Shown: positions 1-10,233 of the stretch, one piece after another | How positions within the stretch are numbered: the stretch's first letter is position 1 | How the letters are laid out: the number at the start of each line of letters is the position of its first letter | DNA from: Rhodospirillales bacterium | GTDB lineage: Bacteria; Pseudomonadota; Alphaproteobacteria; Rhodospirillales; UBA2165 | NCBI GenBank assembly: GCA_016777585.1 | Contig: JADHRD010000001.1 | Location: 1-64,000, forward strand | DNA length: 64,000 nucleotides | Direction of reading: 5' to 3' | Translations under genes and position numbers: made by a program | Notes under the pieces: generated by a model | Databases searched by the model: none | Told to the model about the DNA's origin: nothing | The model's input: only the letters and a program-made list of their open reading frames with translations

Positions 1-2
1 AG

Positions 3-776
3 GTGACCTTAGAAACCTCTTACATCAAAACAGCAATAACTTTAGCAGATCTCGCGAGGCCCATAGCTCAAAAATATTTTCGAACTAAAACTGACTTTTT
101 AAATAAGCTCGATAACAGCCCAGTTACGATTGCTGACCGTGAAATAGAAACAGCAATGCGATCTCAAATCCAGAGGGAATTCCCAGACCACGGAATACTC
201 GGCGAAGAATTCGAATCATATAATTTGGACTCAGACTACGTTTGGGTACTCGATCCTATAGACGGAACAAAATCTTTTATAACCGGCAAGCCTTTATTCG
301 GCGTATTGATCGCATTATGTTATAAAAACAGACCAATTTTAGGTATCATTGATCAACCTATACTCAAAGAGCGTTGGTTTGGTGCAAAAGGTTTAAACTC
401 GACACATAACAATAGAGCAATAGCCACTAGATCATGCACTAGTATGGCAGATGCTTGGTTATATGCTACCTCGCCTTCAATGTTTGAGAACAAAAATAAA
501 AGAGCCTTCGATAAACTATCCGAAAGAGTGAAATTTTCACTTTATGGAGCAGATTGTTATGCATATGGTTTACTGGCCTTAGGCTACACGGACATTGTAT
601 GCGAGGCATCACTTAAACCATACGATTATTGCGCGCTAGTGCCAATAATAGAGGGCGCTGGTGGAAAAATTTCTGACTGGTCCGGCAAACCAATATCCAT
701 GACGTCAGATGGGACAATATTAGCAGCTGGAAACAAAGATTTACATACAGAAGCTCTAAAACTTCTTAATGAATAA
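3..776 (+). CDS. Inositol monophosphatase family protein (histidinol-phosphatase-like); GTG start at the window edge
   Basis: ORF with IMPase motifs GEEFE and WVLDPIDGTKSF; true start could lie upstream of the window. Confidence 0.85.
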   Translation: MTLETSYIKTAITLADLARPIAQKYFRTKTDFLNKLDNSPVTIADREIETAMRSQIQREFPDHGILGEEFESYNLDSDYVWVLDPIDGTKSFITGKPLFGVLIALCYKNRPILGIIDQPILKERWFGAKGLNSTHNNRAIATRSCTSMADAWLYATSPSMFENKNKRAFDKLSERVKFSLYGADCYAYGLLALGYTDIVCEASLKPYDYCALVPIIEGAGGKISDWSGKPISMTSDGTILAAGNKDLHTEALKLLNE

Positions 777-778
777 TA

Positions 779-1630
779 TTAATATGCCTCTAAATAACTC
801 CAAAAATTAAATTCAGGGGCTTTATAGGCTATGAATATTAAAATACCGCCGAGAACTATCCTATAAATAACAAAAGGCGTGAAATTTGCTCTTCGCAGCC
901 ATGCCATCAAAAGAGTTATAGCAAATAAAGCAAAAATAAATGATAAACTTACAAGTATTCCCGCTTCAATAACCATAAAATCTTTTCCTGATACATATAT
1001 CTCATAGCTCTTTAAAGATGCCGCTCCCAATATTGCTGGGATTGCTAAGAGCATTGAGAAACGCGCAGCATCTTGTCTCTCAACCCCTAAAAATCGAGCA
1101 GCTGTCATAGTGATGCCAGACCGGCTTGTTCCAGGAATCAGAGCCAATACTTGCATGAGACCTATAAAAATAGCTCCCGAAAATGAAATATGGTTAATTT
1201 TTAAAATGGTCATGCTGAGTTTATCTGCAAAAAAGAGCAAAACCCCAAATATCAAAGTTGTCCAGCCAATAATCTCTAGGGTACGGAGATTAATTACTAA
1301 ATACTTAGAGAGTAACAAACCGATAAATATCACGGGTAAGCTGGATATAATTAACTTTGTCAGAAGCAAAAAGTCAGAATTGACCTTGCTTTGGCTCTTT
1401 GTATTTAAAAATATCTTAACCACCGAGAATAGAAGTCGGTATATGTCGCGCCAAAAATAAATTATTACAGCCAAAAGGGTTCCAAGATGCACTGCTACGT
1501 CCATAACTAAACCTTGATCCTCAAGCCCGATTAACTTTGGTACAATAATTAGATGGCCAGATGATGAGATTGGTAAAAATTCTGTAATACCTTGAATAAA
1601 TGAAAGTAGAATTAATTGTAAAGTTGGCAT
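779..1630 (-). CDS. uppP: Undecaprenyl-diphosphatase UppP/BacA
   Basis: QGITEFLPISSSGHL and PGTSRSGITMTAARFLG motifs of the BacA family. Confidence 0.95.
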   Translation of the reverse strand: MPTLQLILLSFIQGITEFLPISSSGHLIIVPKLIGLEDQGLVMDVAVHLGTLLAVIIYFWRDIYRLLFSVVKIFLNTKSQSKVNSDFLLLTKLIISSLPVIFIGLLLSKYLVINLRTLEIIGWTTLIFGVLLFFADKLSMTILKINHISFSGAIFIGLMQVLALIPGTSRSGITMTAARFLGVERQDAARFSMLLAIPAILGAASLKSYEIYVSGKDFMVIEAGILVSLSFIFALFAITLLMAWLRRANFTPFVIYRIVLGGILIFIAYKAPEFNFWSYLEAY

Positions 1631-1776
1631 AAAATATGAACTCTTGATTAATTAATCATTATTATATTAAACATAGACATGACTGTAGAATTAAAAGGCT
1701 GGTACATGTGTTTCCAAAGTAACGTGCATCTACAAATTTTAGTTGTGATATGCTCACAGTAAGATATTAAGAGAAT

Positions 1777-2448
1777 ATGACCAGAACCCTGTATCATTTA
1801 TGGCTATCGCCACACTCCCGCAAAGTGAGATTAACGCTAGCAGAGAAAAACCTACCTTTCAACATGGTAGCTGAACAAACTTGGGAACGTAGACGAGATT
1901 TCTTAGCCCTAAACCCAACAGGAGAAGTCCCGGTACTTATTGAAGAAGATAATACGGTTCTATCAGAATCCATGGCAATTTGTGAATATCTAGAAGAGAA
2001 ACACCCTGAACCCAACCTAATAGGTGAAAACCCTTACGACCGAGCAGAAGTGAGAAGATTGGTAGCATGGTTTGATAAAAAATTTGACGAAGAGGTAACC
2101 TGTAAACTAGTAAATGAAAAAGTTATGAAACGTTTTTTGGGTCTTGGAGAACCAGACTCGAGGGAAATAAGAGCTGCAAAGACTAACATACACACGCATC
2201 TCAATTACATCACTTTTTTAACCGATCGAAGATTTTGGCTGGCTGGTGATAAAATTTCGCTAGCTGATTTTGCAGCTGCAGCACATTTATCCTGCATAGA
2301 TTACTTGGGAGATGTGCCTTGGATTGATCACGTATCAGCAAAAAATTGGTACGCTCGAATAAAATCACGTCCAAGCTTCAGGCAGATTTTATCCGACGCA
2401 ATTCCGGGTCTTCCTGCTCCAAAATACTACTCAGATCCCGATTTCTAA
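1777..2448 (+). CDS. Glutathione S-transferase family protein
   Basis: GST N-terminal thioredoxin fold (LSPHSRKVRLTLAEKNLPF, GEVPVL, LSESMAICEYLEE) and C-terminal helical domain. Confidence 0.9.
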   Translation: MTRTLYHLWLSPHSRKVRLTLAEKNLPFNMVAEQTWERRRDFLALNPTGEVPVLIEEDNTVLSESMAICEYLEEKHPEPNLIGENPYDRAEVRRLVAWFDKKFDEEVTCKLVNEKVMKRFLGLGEPDSREIRAAKTNIHTHLNYITFLTDRRFWLAGDKISLADFAAAAHLSCIDYLGDVPWIDHVSAKNWYARIKSRPSFRQILSDAIPGLPAPKYYSDPDF

Positions 2449-2472
2449 TCACTTAAGTAAGATTTGATAATC

Positions 2473-3348
2473 ATGACAGATACGTTACGCAAATTATTCT
2501 TTTTTGGCCCTGGTTACACAGCGCAAACCATAAAACTCGTCTTAAATAAAAATATTAATGATTATGGAAAGTGGACCTTCTATGGATCTATAAGGGAAGA
2601 AAACCAATCAGAGTACTTAAGAAAAATTAATATTCAACCGGTACCATTCAATCAGGCGGAAGAAGCTCTAATGAATGCTGATGCCATCTTGTCATCAATT
2701 CCACCAAAAGAAAATGGAGATCCAGTTATCAACCATTACAGAAATCTTTTAGCGACACATTGCGATACTAAATGGGTAGGTTATTTATCAACTACTGGAG
2801 TTTACGGTAACACGGACGGAGCAATGGTTGCAGAAACAGCCAAACTTAATCCAACGCATCAGAGAAGTTACAGGCGAGTTAGAGCAGAGAAAGAATGGTT
2901 AGACCTAAATGCACATATTTTTAGATTACCAGGGATTTATGGCATTGGCAGATCAGCTATCGAACGCATTAAGAATGGAAATAATAAAAGCGTATTAAAA
3001 AGAGGACATCAGTTTTCACGTATTCATGTTGAAGACATTGCTCAGACAGTAATTTCTTCACTCCAAAAACCTAACCCCGGAAGCATATACAATGTATGCG
3101 ATGATGAATCTGCAGAACCCATAGACGTTGATAGTTTCGCAGCTAAACTTCTGGGCCTCGATCCCCCTGAGGCTATCCCCTTCGATGTCGCAATTCTAGG
3201 GATGTCTAAAATGGCAAAGTCCTTTTGGAGTGATAATCGACGCGTTAGCAATAGAAAAATAAAAAAAGAGCTTGGAATTAAGTTATTGCACCCAACGTTC
3301 AGAGAAGGACTAGAGACAATCCATAAGGCCATCCAAGACAAATCTTAA
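2473..3348 (+). CDS. NAD(P)-binding SDR/epimerase-like protein (YeeZ-type)
   Basis: Rossmann start FFGPGYTAQ, STTGVYG and RLPGIYGIGRSA motifs; start moved from the track's TTG at 2464 to ATG at 2473. Confidence 0.8.
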   Translation: MTDTLRKLFFFGPGYTAQTIKLVLNKNINDYGKWTFYGSIREENQSEYLRKINIQPVPFNQAEEALMNADAILSSIPPKENGDPVINHYRNLLATHCDTKWVGYLSTTGVYGNTDGAMVAETAKLNPTHQRSYRRVRAEKEWLDLNAHIFRLPGIYGIGRSAIERIKNGNNKSVLKRGHQFSRIHVEDIAQTVISSLQKPNPGSIYNVCDDESAEPIDVDSFAAKLLGLDPPEAIPFDVAILGMSKMAKSFWSDNRRVSNRKIKKELGIKLLHPTFREGLETIHKAIQDKS

Positions 3349-4095
3349 TTTCACTAAATTATTTGGCTTGCTCAGCCTATGGTCGCTATTTTTTAATAAT
3401 ATAACCTCTACATCAGTTGAAATTAATTGTTCTTGTATTCTTGTCGCAAATTCCCACGGTACAGAAACATCATCAATTCCATGTATCAGCCGAACTGGGC
3501 AATTAATCTCTATTCTATCATTTAATATTAAATATTTGCGGCCCTCGTCGATTAATTTTTTTGTAAATATATAATCATCATCATAATCACTTGAAACGGT
3601 TACTTGCCCATTTACCCTAATTTCTGCTAACTGGTCTTCAGTTAGTTCCTTTAACAGGAGTTCCTCCGTAAAATCGGGGGCAGCAGCCAGACCAACTAAA
3701 CCAGCAACACGATCGGGACGCGCAAGGGAAGTCAAAAACATAAGCCAACCACCCATTGAAGAACCTATCAAAATCTGGGGGCCTTCACTGAGTTGATCCA
3801 AAACGCTTATTGCATTTTCTAACCAGATTCCAATATGACCATCACTAAAATTGCCGCTTGATTGACCATGCCCAAAGTAGTCAAATCTAACAAAACGTTG
3901 GCCGCGTTCTCGAGCAAACCCTTCAATAGCTAGAGCTTTACTTCCATCCATGTTAGACATAAAACCTGGCATAAAAATAATACCAGGTAAATTATTTGAT
4001 TCTAGGTTGTCAGCTGAATGATACGCAATAAAATTTCCATTAGAAGTTTTTAAATTTTTAGGTAATGAGTTTTTGTCAGAAAAGGCATTTGTCAT
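3310..4095 (-). CDS. Alpha/beta hydrolase
   Basis: GFMSNMDGSKA, GSSMGGW nucleophile elbow, DHRLS catalytic His region. Confidence 0.85.
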   Translation of the reverse strand: MTNAFSDKNSLPKNLKTSNGNFIAYHSADNLESNNLPGIIFMPGFMSNMDGSKALAIEGFARERGQRFVRFDYFGHGQSSGNFSDGHIGIWLENAISVLDQLSEGPQILIGSSMGGWLMFLTSLARPDRVAGLVGLAAAPDFTEELLLKELTEDQLAEIRVNGQVTVSSDYDDDYIFTKKLIDEGRKYLILNDRIEINCPVRLIHGIDDVSVPWEFATRIQEQLISTDVEVILLKNSDHRLSKPNNLVKLRFVLDGLMDCL

Positions 4096-4199
4096 TAATT
4101 GTCCACTAGCAAGAAATAAGTTAACTTAAAAATTTATAAAGTTTGAGAAAAAATTAGTTAAAGTCAACGCCTTTTGGATTATTACAGGTCAATAAAAAT

Positions 4200-5369
4200 A
4201 TGAGCAAAAATATAAGTTTAAGTTCAGCAACAATAATGCAAGTTTTGCCGAGTTTAGTTACCGGTGGTGTTGAACGTGGGACCGTTGACGTTGCGAAAGC
4301 AATTACTAATGATGGAGGTCGCTCCATTGTTGTTTCGTCAGGAGGCCCTATGACTCATGAACTCGTTCGATCAGGCGTTGAACATTTCCAGATGAATGTG
4401 GAAAGTAAAAATCCCATAAATATCTGGAAAAATATCGGTAGACTTGTCAAAATTATTCAACAAAATAAAGTTGATATTATTCATCTCAGATCACGTGCAC
4501 CAGCATGGAGTGGCTGGTTTGCAGCAAAAAAAACCAACACACCTTTTGTGACAACCTTCCACGGCACCTACAGTGGGTATAATAATCCTATAAAAAGGCG
4601 GTACAATAAAATTATGGCAAACGGAGTTCGTGTTATTGCTATTTCGGATTTTATAGCTGGTCATATCAGACAATCATATGGTGTGAAAAATTCCTCAATA
4701 AGAATAATACCTCGGGGCTTTGACCCTAAAAATTTCAACGCCCAGAATATAAGCCATGAGAGAAAAATAAAATTAGCTAAACAATGGAGACTACCTGACG
4801 ACAAACTTGTTATTATGCTACCAGGTAGGCTTACTCGTTGGAAAGGCCAAATTAATTTCATCAGGGCCATAAATAAACTGGATAAAAATCAAATTCATGT
4901 TTTAATCGTGGGTTCAGATCAAGGGCGTATTAAATATAAAAACGAATTAGAAATGGAAATAAAAAAACTTAAACTAGAAAACACAATTAACATAATTGGG
5001 CATTGTGATGATATGCCAGCGGCTTACATGCTAACCGATGTAGTGGTTTCAGCATCAACCGAACCAGAGGCATTCGGCAGAGTCGCGGTAGAGGGTCAAG
5101 CCATGGGTCGCATGGTAGTGGCAACGGATCATGGCGGATCAAAGGAAACAATAGTAAATGGTCGCACTGGTTGGCTCGTTCAACCAAATGATACAAATAG
5201 TCTTGCTGATGCAATAAGAGTTGCCCTTACTATATCGCCTCAAGAGCGTTCAGTTATTGCACATAACGCAATAGAACATGTGCATTTAAGATATACTAAT
5301 GAATTAATGTGTTTGCGAACTTTAGAAACTTATAAGGAATTATTAACAAAGAATGTAACGTCATCGTGA
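4200..5369 (+). CDS. Glycosyltransferase family 4 protein
   Basis: GGVERGTVDVAKA, PGRLTRWKGQ, EPEAFGRVAVEGQAMGR motifs typical of GT4. Confidence 0.9.
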   Translation: MSKNISLSSATIMQVLPSLVTGGVERGTVDVAKAITNDGGRSIVVSSGGPMTHELVRSGVEHFQMNVESKNPINIWKNIGRLVKIIQQNKVDIIHLRSRAPAWSGWFAAKKTNTPFVTTFHGTYSGYNNPIKRRYNKIMANGVRVIAISDFIAGHIRQSYGVKNSSIRIIPRGFDPKNFNAQNISHERKIKLAKQWRLPDDKLVIMLPGRLTRWKGQINFIRAINKLDKNQIHVLIVGSDQGRIKYKNELEMEIKKLKLENTINIIGHCDDMPAAYMLTDVVVSASTEPEAFGRVAVEGQAMGRMVVATDHGGSKETIVNGRTGWLVQPNDTNSLADAIRVALTISPQERSVIAHNAIEHVHLRYTNELMCLRTLETYKELLTKNVTSS

Positions 5370-6304
5370 GCGTGACTGATAAAATATTAGTCATCAAACT
5401 TGGTGCTCTTGGTGATTTTATGCAAGCTGCAGGTCCCTTTGGTGCAATCAGACAACACCATAGTGCATCGGAAATAACGCTTCTAACTACAGAACCATAT
5501 AGAGATTTTGCACTTGATTCTCCCTGGTTTAATAAAATAAAAATAGACTCTAAACCAAGTATGCTTGAAATTAAAGGTTGGCTACGAGTCAAGAAATGGT
5601 TAGCAGACAACAATTTTTCCCGCATCTACGATTTGCAAACCTCGGACCGTACTGGTTTTTATTTTAATTTAATGCGATTTTCAAAAAGAGGACTGAATAA
5701 GCCTGAATGGTCTGGAATTGCTAGAGGATGCAGCCACCGCCACAAAAATATAAACCGAGATCTAATGCACACTATTGAGCGTCAGAGGGAGCAATTATTT
5801 TTCGCGGGCATTAAAAAACCTTATAAAGAGGATTTTTCTTGGATTAAAAATAGTACCAGCAAATTCAAATTAGAAAAAAAATATATTGTAATAGCACCAG
5901 GCGGTTCAAAACATCGAAAAGAAAAACGCTGGCCGCGCGAGAATTTTCAAAAAATCATAAATTATATTGGACAGAACAAAATACAAACTGTTTTAATTGG
6001 TGATACAGAAGAAAAAAGGATGTTGAATGAGTTGGCTATGAATAACTCGAATTGTATATCATTGGCTGGTCAAACTAGCTTATTGGATTTATACAGCCTG
6101 TATAGCAAATCTCTATTAGCTATTGGCAATGACACTGGGCCCATGCATATGGCTGCTTTAAGTGGGTGTAAAACAATTGTCATCTTTTCTAAAGCATCTG
6201 AACCCGCACTATGTGCACAACGTGGAAGAGATGTTACGATCGTAAGAAAAAATAATTTATTAGAGATAACATCCGATGAGATTATTGAGTTATTCGAATT
6301 TTAA
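5366..6304 (+). CDS. Glycosyltransferase family 9 (heptosyltransferase-like)
   Basis: IKLGALGDF N-terminus and GNDTGPMHMAALSGC motif of ADP-heptose:LPS heptosyltransferases; 4-bp ATGA-type overlap with the upstream GT4. Confidence 0.9.
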   Translation: MSVTDKILVIKLGALGDFMQAAGPFGAIRQHHSASEITLLTTEPYRDFALDSPWFNKIKIDSKPSMLEIKGWLRVKKWLADNNFSRIYDLQTSDRTGFYFNLMRFSKRGLNKPEWSGIARGCSHRHKNINRDLMHTIERQREQLFFAGIKKPYKEDFSWIKNSTSKFKLEKKYIVIAPGGSKHRKEKRWPRENFQKIINYIGQNKIQTVLIGDTEEKRMLNELAMNNSNCISLAGQTSLLDLYSLYSKSLLAIGNDTGPMHMAALSGCKTIVIFSKASEPALCAQRGRDVTIVRKNNLLEITSDEIIELFEF

Positions 6305-6404
6305 TATCAAAGTAACTAACTTGACACGATGTTAAAACAAACTACATTTTGCGACTAATTATTGGCTATAATTTTTAGAGAAATAGATTTTTAAAAAAAA
6401 GTGA

Positions 6405-8312
6405 ATGATAAATTTAACACTTCCAGATGGACAGATAAAGCAATACAATAAACCCGTTACGGGTGAGTTTGTAGCTGAAGATATTGGCTCAGGCCTTGCG
6501 AAAGCCGCATTGGCTATCAAGGTTGATGGTTTGATGAAAGACCTATCTTTTATTATTGAAAAAGACTGTAATCTGTCAATTGTAACAGCAAAAGACGATG
6601 ATGCACTGGACCTATTGCGCCATGATGCAGCGCACGTGATGGCTCAAGCGGTTCAGGAACTTTTTCCCGAAACACAGGTTACAATAGGTCCATCAATTGA
6701 AAATGGTTACTACTATGATTTTGCTCGAGAGAAACCATTCTCGACCGATGATTTTGACGCTATTGAAGAAAAAATGATGAGTATCGTAGATCGTGACCTT
6801 AAGTTTATTCGTGAAGTCTGGAGCCGAGATAGGGCTATTAAATTTTTTAACGATAAAGGTGAAGTGTATAAAGCTGAACTCATCGAAGCTATTCCAATGA
6901 ACGAGGACGTTACAATTTACAAGCAGGGTGAATGGACAGATCTTTGTAGAGGCCCTCATTTACCATCAACTGGCAAACTTGGTAAAAATTTCAAACTTAT
7001 GAAACTCGCTGGAGCATATTGGCGTGGAGACTCTAACAATGAAATGCTCCAAAGAATATACGGCACAGCATGGGCCGATAAAAAACAGCTTAAAAATTAT
7101 CTTACTATGCTGGAGGAAGCCGAAAAAAGGGATCATCGACGTTTAGGTCGAGAAATGGACCTATTTCATATCCAAGAAGAAGCGCCAGGGGCTGCGTTTT
7201 GGCATCCCAAAGGGTGGAAGCTTTACCGAACAGTGCAAGATTACATCCGAAAAAAATTGGAGATAGCGGGATATCATGAAGTAAACACGCCTCAGTTAGT
7301 CAACAAATCTCTTTGGGAAGACTCAGGACATTGGGATAAGTTTAGAGAAGCGATGTTTGTTACCGAAACAGAAGACAAATCATTGGCCATAAAACCAATG
7401 AATTGTCCCTGCCACGTTCAGATTTTCCGACAAGGCACCAAAAGTTATAGAGATCTTCCTTTAAGAATGGCAGAGTTTGGTTCATGTCATCGAAATGAGC
7501 CATCTGGCTCTCTTCATGGTTTAATGCGCGTGAGAGCCTTTACTCAAGACGATGCCCATATCTTTTGTACAGAAGACCAAATAACGGAAGAGACAAAAAA
7601 TTTTTGTGACTTGCTAATGAGTGTTTATAAAGATTTTGGCTTTGAGGAAATTATTATTAAATTTTCAGATAGGCCAGAAATGCGTGCTGGTAGTAATGAC
7701 ACTTGGGACAAAGCCGAACAAGCGCTTACTGATGCAGTGGATGCCGCTGGATACAAATATGATTTAAATCCTGGAGAAGGAGCATTCTATGGGCCCAAAC
7801 TTGAATTTGTTCTCCGAGATGCTATCGGAAGAGACTGGCAATGTGGAACACTTCAGGTTGATTTTGTACTTCCAGAACGATTAGATGCGGTATATATTGG
7901 AGAAGATGGTAAAAAACACAGGCCAGTAATGTTACACAGGGCTATATTAGGCTCGTTTGAGCGTTTTATCGGGATATTAATTGAAAATTATTCAGGTCGC
8001 TTCCCATTCTGGTTAGCTCCGCTACAAATCATTGTAGCGACAATTACAGATGAAGTAATTCCATATGCAGAAAAAGTCTTATCGCAGTTAAAATTTCAGG
8101 GACTAGCTGCTTCAGCCGATTTTAGGAATGAAAAAATAAATTATAAAATCCGAGAACATTCGGCTGCAAAAGTTCCGATTATTATGGTACTTGGTCTGCG
8201 CGAAGCTGAAGAAGAAACTGTAGCTATGCGAAGACTTGGTGGAAAAAATCAAGAAATTCTTGCGCTAACATCAGCAATTGCTAAACTAAAATCGGAATCA
8301 GAATTTCCATGA
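6405..8312 (+). CDS. thrS: Threonyl-tRNA synthetase
   Basis: TGS domain, [16 protein letters not shown], class II motifs, [10 protein letters not shown]. Confidence 0.98.
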   Translation: MINLTLPDGQIKQYNKPVTGEFVAEDIGSGLAKAALAIKVDGLMKDLSFIIEKDCNLSIVTAKDDDALDLLRHDAAHVMAQAVQELFPETQVTIGPSIENGYYYDFAREKPFSTDDFDAIEEKMMSIVDRDLKFIREVWSRDRAIKFFNDKGEVYKAELIEAIPMNEDVTIYKQGEWTDLCRGPHLPSTGKLGKNFKLMKLAGAYWRGDSNNEMLQRIYGTAWADKKQLKNYLTMLEEAEKRDHRRLGREMDLFHIQEEAPGAAFWHPKGWKLYRTVQDYIRKKLEIAGYHEVNTPQLVNKSLWEDSGHWDKFREAMFVTETEDKSLAIKPMNCPCHVQIFRQGTKSYRDLPLRMAEFGSCHRNEPSGSLHGLMRVRAFTQDDAHIFCTEDQITEETKNFCDLLMSVYKDFGFEEIIIKFSDRPEMRAGSNDTWDKAEQALTDAVDAAGYKYDLNPGEGAFYGPKLEFVLRDAIGRDWQCGTLQVDFVLPERLDAVYIGEDGKKHRPVMLHRAILGSFERFIGILIENYSGRFPFWLAPLQIIVATITDEVIPYAEKVLSQLKFQGLAASADFRNEKINYKIREHSAAKVPIIMVLGLREAEEETVAMRRLGGKNQEILALTSAIAKLKSESEFP

Positions 8313-8456
8313 TCAGAGATTTAAGTTGTTAATAAAGTAAATCTTTGTGATAAAGAACTTGATTATTGGTGCCATAACTTCGGAGATTTATTATTGACAA
8401 AATTTGTGTATATAAATTCCTGATTATTTGGCAAAATTTAGAAGGAGAAAAAAAGA

Positions 8457-8993
8457 ATCGCACGCCCACCATTTAACGCCACCCCTTCCAAGGAGGGACC
8501 GGCTATTAACGAAGGTATAGACTCAGAAAATGTCAGGTTAGTTTTGGCTGATGGAGAAATGGCAGGAGTTGTATCCAAGGAAGAAGCAATAGAACGTGCC
8601 CTTGAGGCTGGTTTAGATTTAGTGGCAATTTCACCAAATGCTGAGCCACCCGTGTGTAAAATACTGGACTATGGTAAATTCAAGTATGAAGCACAAAAGA
8701 AAAAAAATGAAGCCAAGAAAAAACAAAATGTTATTGTTGTAAAAGAAATTAAAATACGTCCTGGAATAGAAGACCATGATTATCATGTTAAGTTAAGAGC
8801 CATGAATAAATTTATAGCGGAAGGCGACAAGGTTAAAGTTACGCTACGTTTTAGAGGTAGGGAAATGGCACACCAAGAATTAGGTGGGAAAGTATTGGAT
8901 AGAGTGCGTGAAGACATGGAGACAGTGGCAAAGGTGGAACAATTTCCAAAGATGGAAGGCCGACAAATGACAATGGTTTTCTCCCCTAAATAG
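8457..8993 (+). CDS. infC: Translation initiation factor IF-3, apparent AUC start
   Basis: Supplied ORF starts at TTG 8544, but the in-frame open region extends upstream and encodes [29 protein letters not shown], the conserved IF-3 N-terminus. In-frame stop TAG at 8439; no ATG/GTG/TTG between; GAAGGAGA Shine-Dalgarno at 8441-8448 precedes ATC at 8457. Confidence 0.85.
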   Translation: MARPPFNATPSKEGPAINEGIDSENVRLVLADGEMAGVVSKEEAIERALEAGLDLVAISPNAEPPVCKILDYGKFKYEAQKKKNEAKKKQNVIVVKEIKIRPGIEDHDYHVKLRAMNKFIAEGDKVKVTLRFRGREMAHQELGGKVLDRVREDMETVAKVEQFPKMEGRQMTMVFSPK

Positions 8994-9042
8994 TCTTAAC
9001 AAAGAAAATTAGCGGGTTTTGTTGAATATTTATATATTGTTT

Positions 9043-10233
9043 TTATGTTTTACTATGTAGAGCCAAGGTGATGGCATATGATAAGGCTAGAAATATTAAA
9101 CTACCAATCATACAATATGTCATGCCCCCAAGTTGAAACAAAAGTCCTGAGAATAACGTCCCAAAAAAACGTCCTCCAGCGTTAGACATGTAGTAAAAAC
9201 CCACATTCATCGCTATTTTATCTCTATCGGAGTAATCAAGAATAAGATAGGAATGGATAGATGAATTAACTGCAAAGGCAATACCAAAAAATATCAACCC
9301 AACTAAAACAAAATTAACTGAGTAAAAATCCCAATAGAGACTTAGAGTAATTAGCAAGGTTATAATCATTAAAATAATTAGCCACATACGAGATGTTTCA
9401 GCATTACCCTCAACAAATTTTGGGGCTAATGATTGGATCAAACCATATCCAATAATCCAGCAAGCCATATAAAACCCAATTTCTGAGTGTGCCCAATCTA
9501 ATTTAATAGACAAGAATAGAGGTAAACCAACGACAAACCAAATATCTCTAGCCCCAAAAAGAAAAAATCGAGCCCCTGACAGAATATTTATTTTTTCTTC
9601 TTTTGAAAAAACATTGGAAAATTTGATCTTTTTAGCTGTTTTTCCCATATTCTCAGTAATTAAAACAAAAATAAGAGAAACGGCGATTGAACCAGCCATA
9701 AGATAAAGAGCCGAGGTATAACCAACCCAAGATAATAGCCCGCCACCAAGAAAAAAACCCAAACCCTTTAGGGCGTTTTTTGAGCCGGTTAAAATAGCAA
9801 CCCATTTAAATAATTTTGACTGCTGCCCATCCACAACTACCAACTTAACTAAACTTTTTGAACTCATTTTTGTCAGGTCTTTTGCAACACCAGACAACGC
9901 TTGCATTGCCATCACGAAAGTCACAGCCTGCCAAACTGGCCAACTGGGATCAAAACCAGCAAGAGCAGACAAGGCAAAAACCTGCAGACATAAACCAACT
10001 ATTAAGGTTGATTTAAGGCCAAATCTCGAGCCTATCCAGCCACCCACTAGGTTCGTGATAATCCCAGCTAACTCATAGAATAAAAATAATAGGGCAATCT
10101 GAAGAGCATTATATCCTAGTGTATAAAAATGCAATAATACCAGCATTCTCAGAGCACCATCACTCAAGGTGAATACCCAATAAGCTCCGGTAACCAAAAT
10201 ATAATTTTTAAGTGGGCTAGAACTCGTATGCAA
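9043..10233 (-). CDS. arsJ: Organoarsenical efflux MFS transporter ArsJ-like
   Basis: N-terminus [67 protein letters not shown] resembles ArsJ as I recall it; 17-bp overlap with an upstream gapdh is the hallmark context. Confidence 0.85.
   Translation of the reverse strand: MHTSSSPLKNYILVTGAYWVFTLSDGALRMLVLLHFYTLGYNALQIALLFLFYELAGIITNLVGGWIGSRFGLKSTLIVGLCLQVFALSALAGFDPSWPVWQAVTFVMAMQALSGVAKDLTKMSSKSLVKLVVVDGQQSKLFKWVAILTGSKNALKGLGFFLGGGLLSWVGYTSALYLMAGSIAVSLIFVLITENMGKTAKKIKFSNVFSKEEKINILSGARFFLFGARDIWFVVGLPLFLSIKLDWAHSEIGFYMACWIIGYGLIQSLAPKFVEGNAETSRMWLIILMIITLLITLSLYWDFYSVNFVLVGLIFFGIAFAVNSSIHSYLILDYSDRDKIAMNVGFYYMSNAGGRFFGTLFSGLLFQLGGMTYCMIGSLIFLALSYAITLALHSKT

Noticed and set aside
1645-1658. 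14-bp palindrome TGATTAATTAATCA upstream of uppP
   Set aside because: Pure AT-rich palindrome in AT-rich intergenic DNA; no further support for an operator.
8314-8347. Stem CAGAGATTTA/TAAATCTTTG just after thrS as a terminator
   Set aside because: AT-rich stem with wobble pairs, 14-nt loop and no U-tract; too weak to call.
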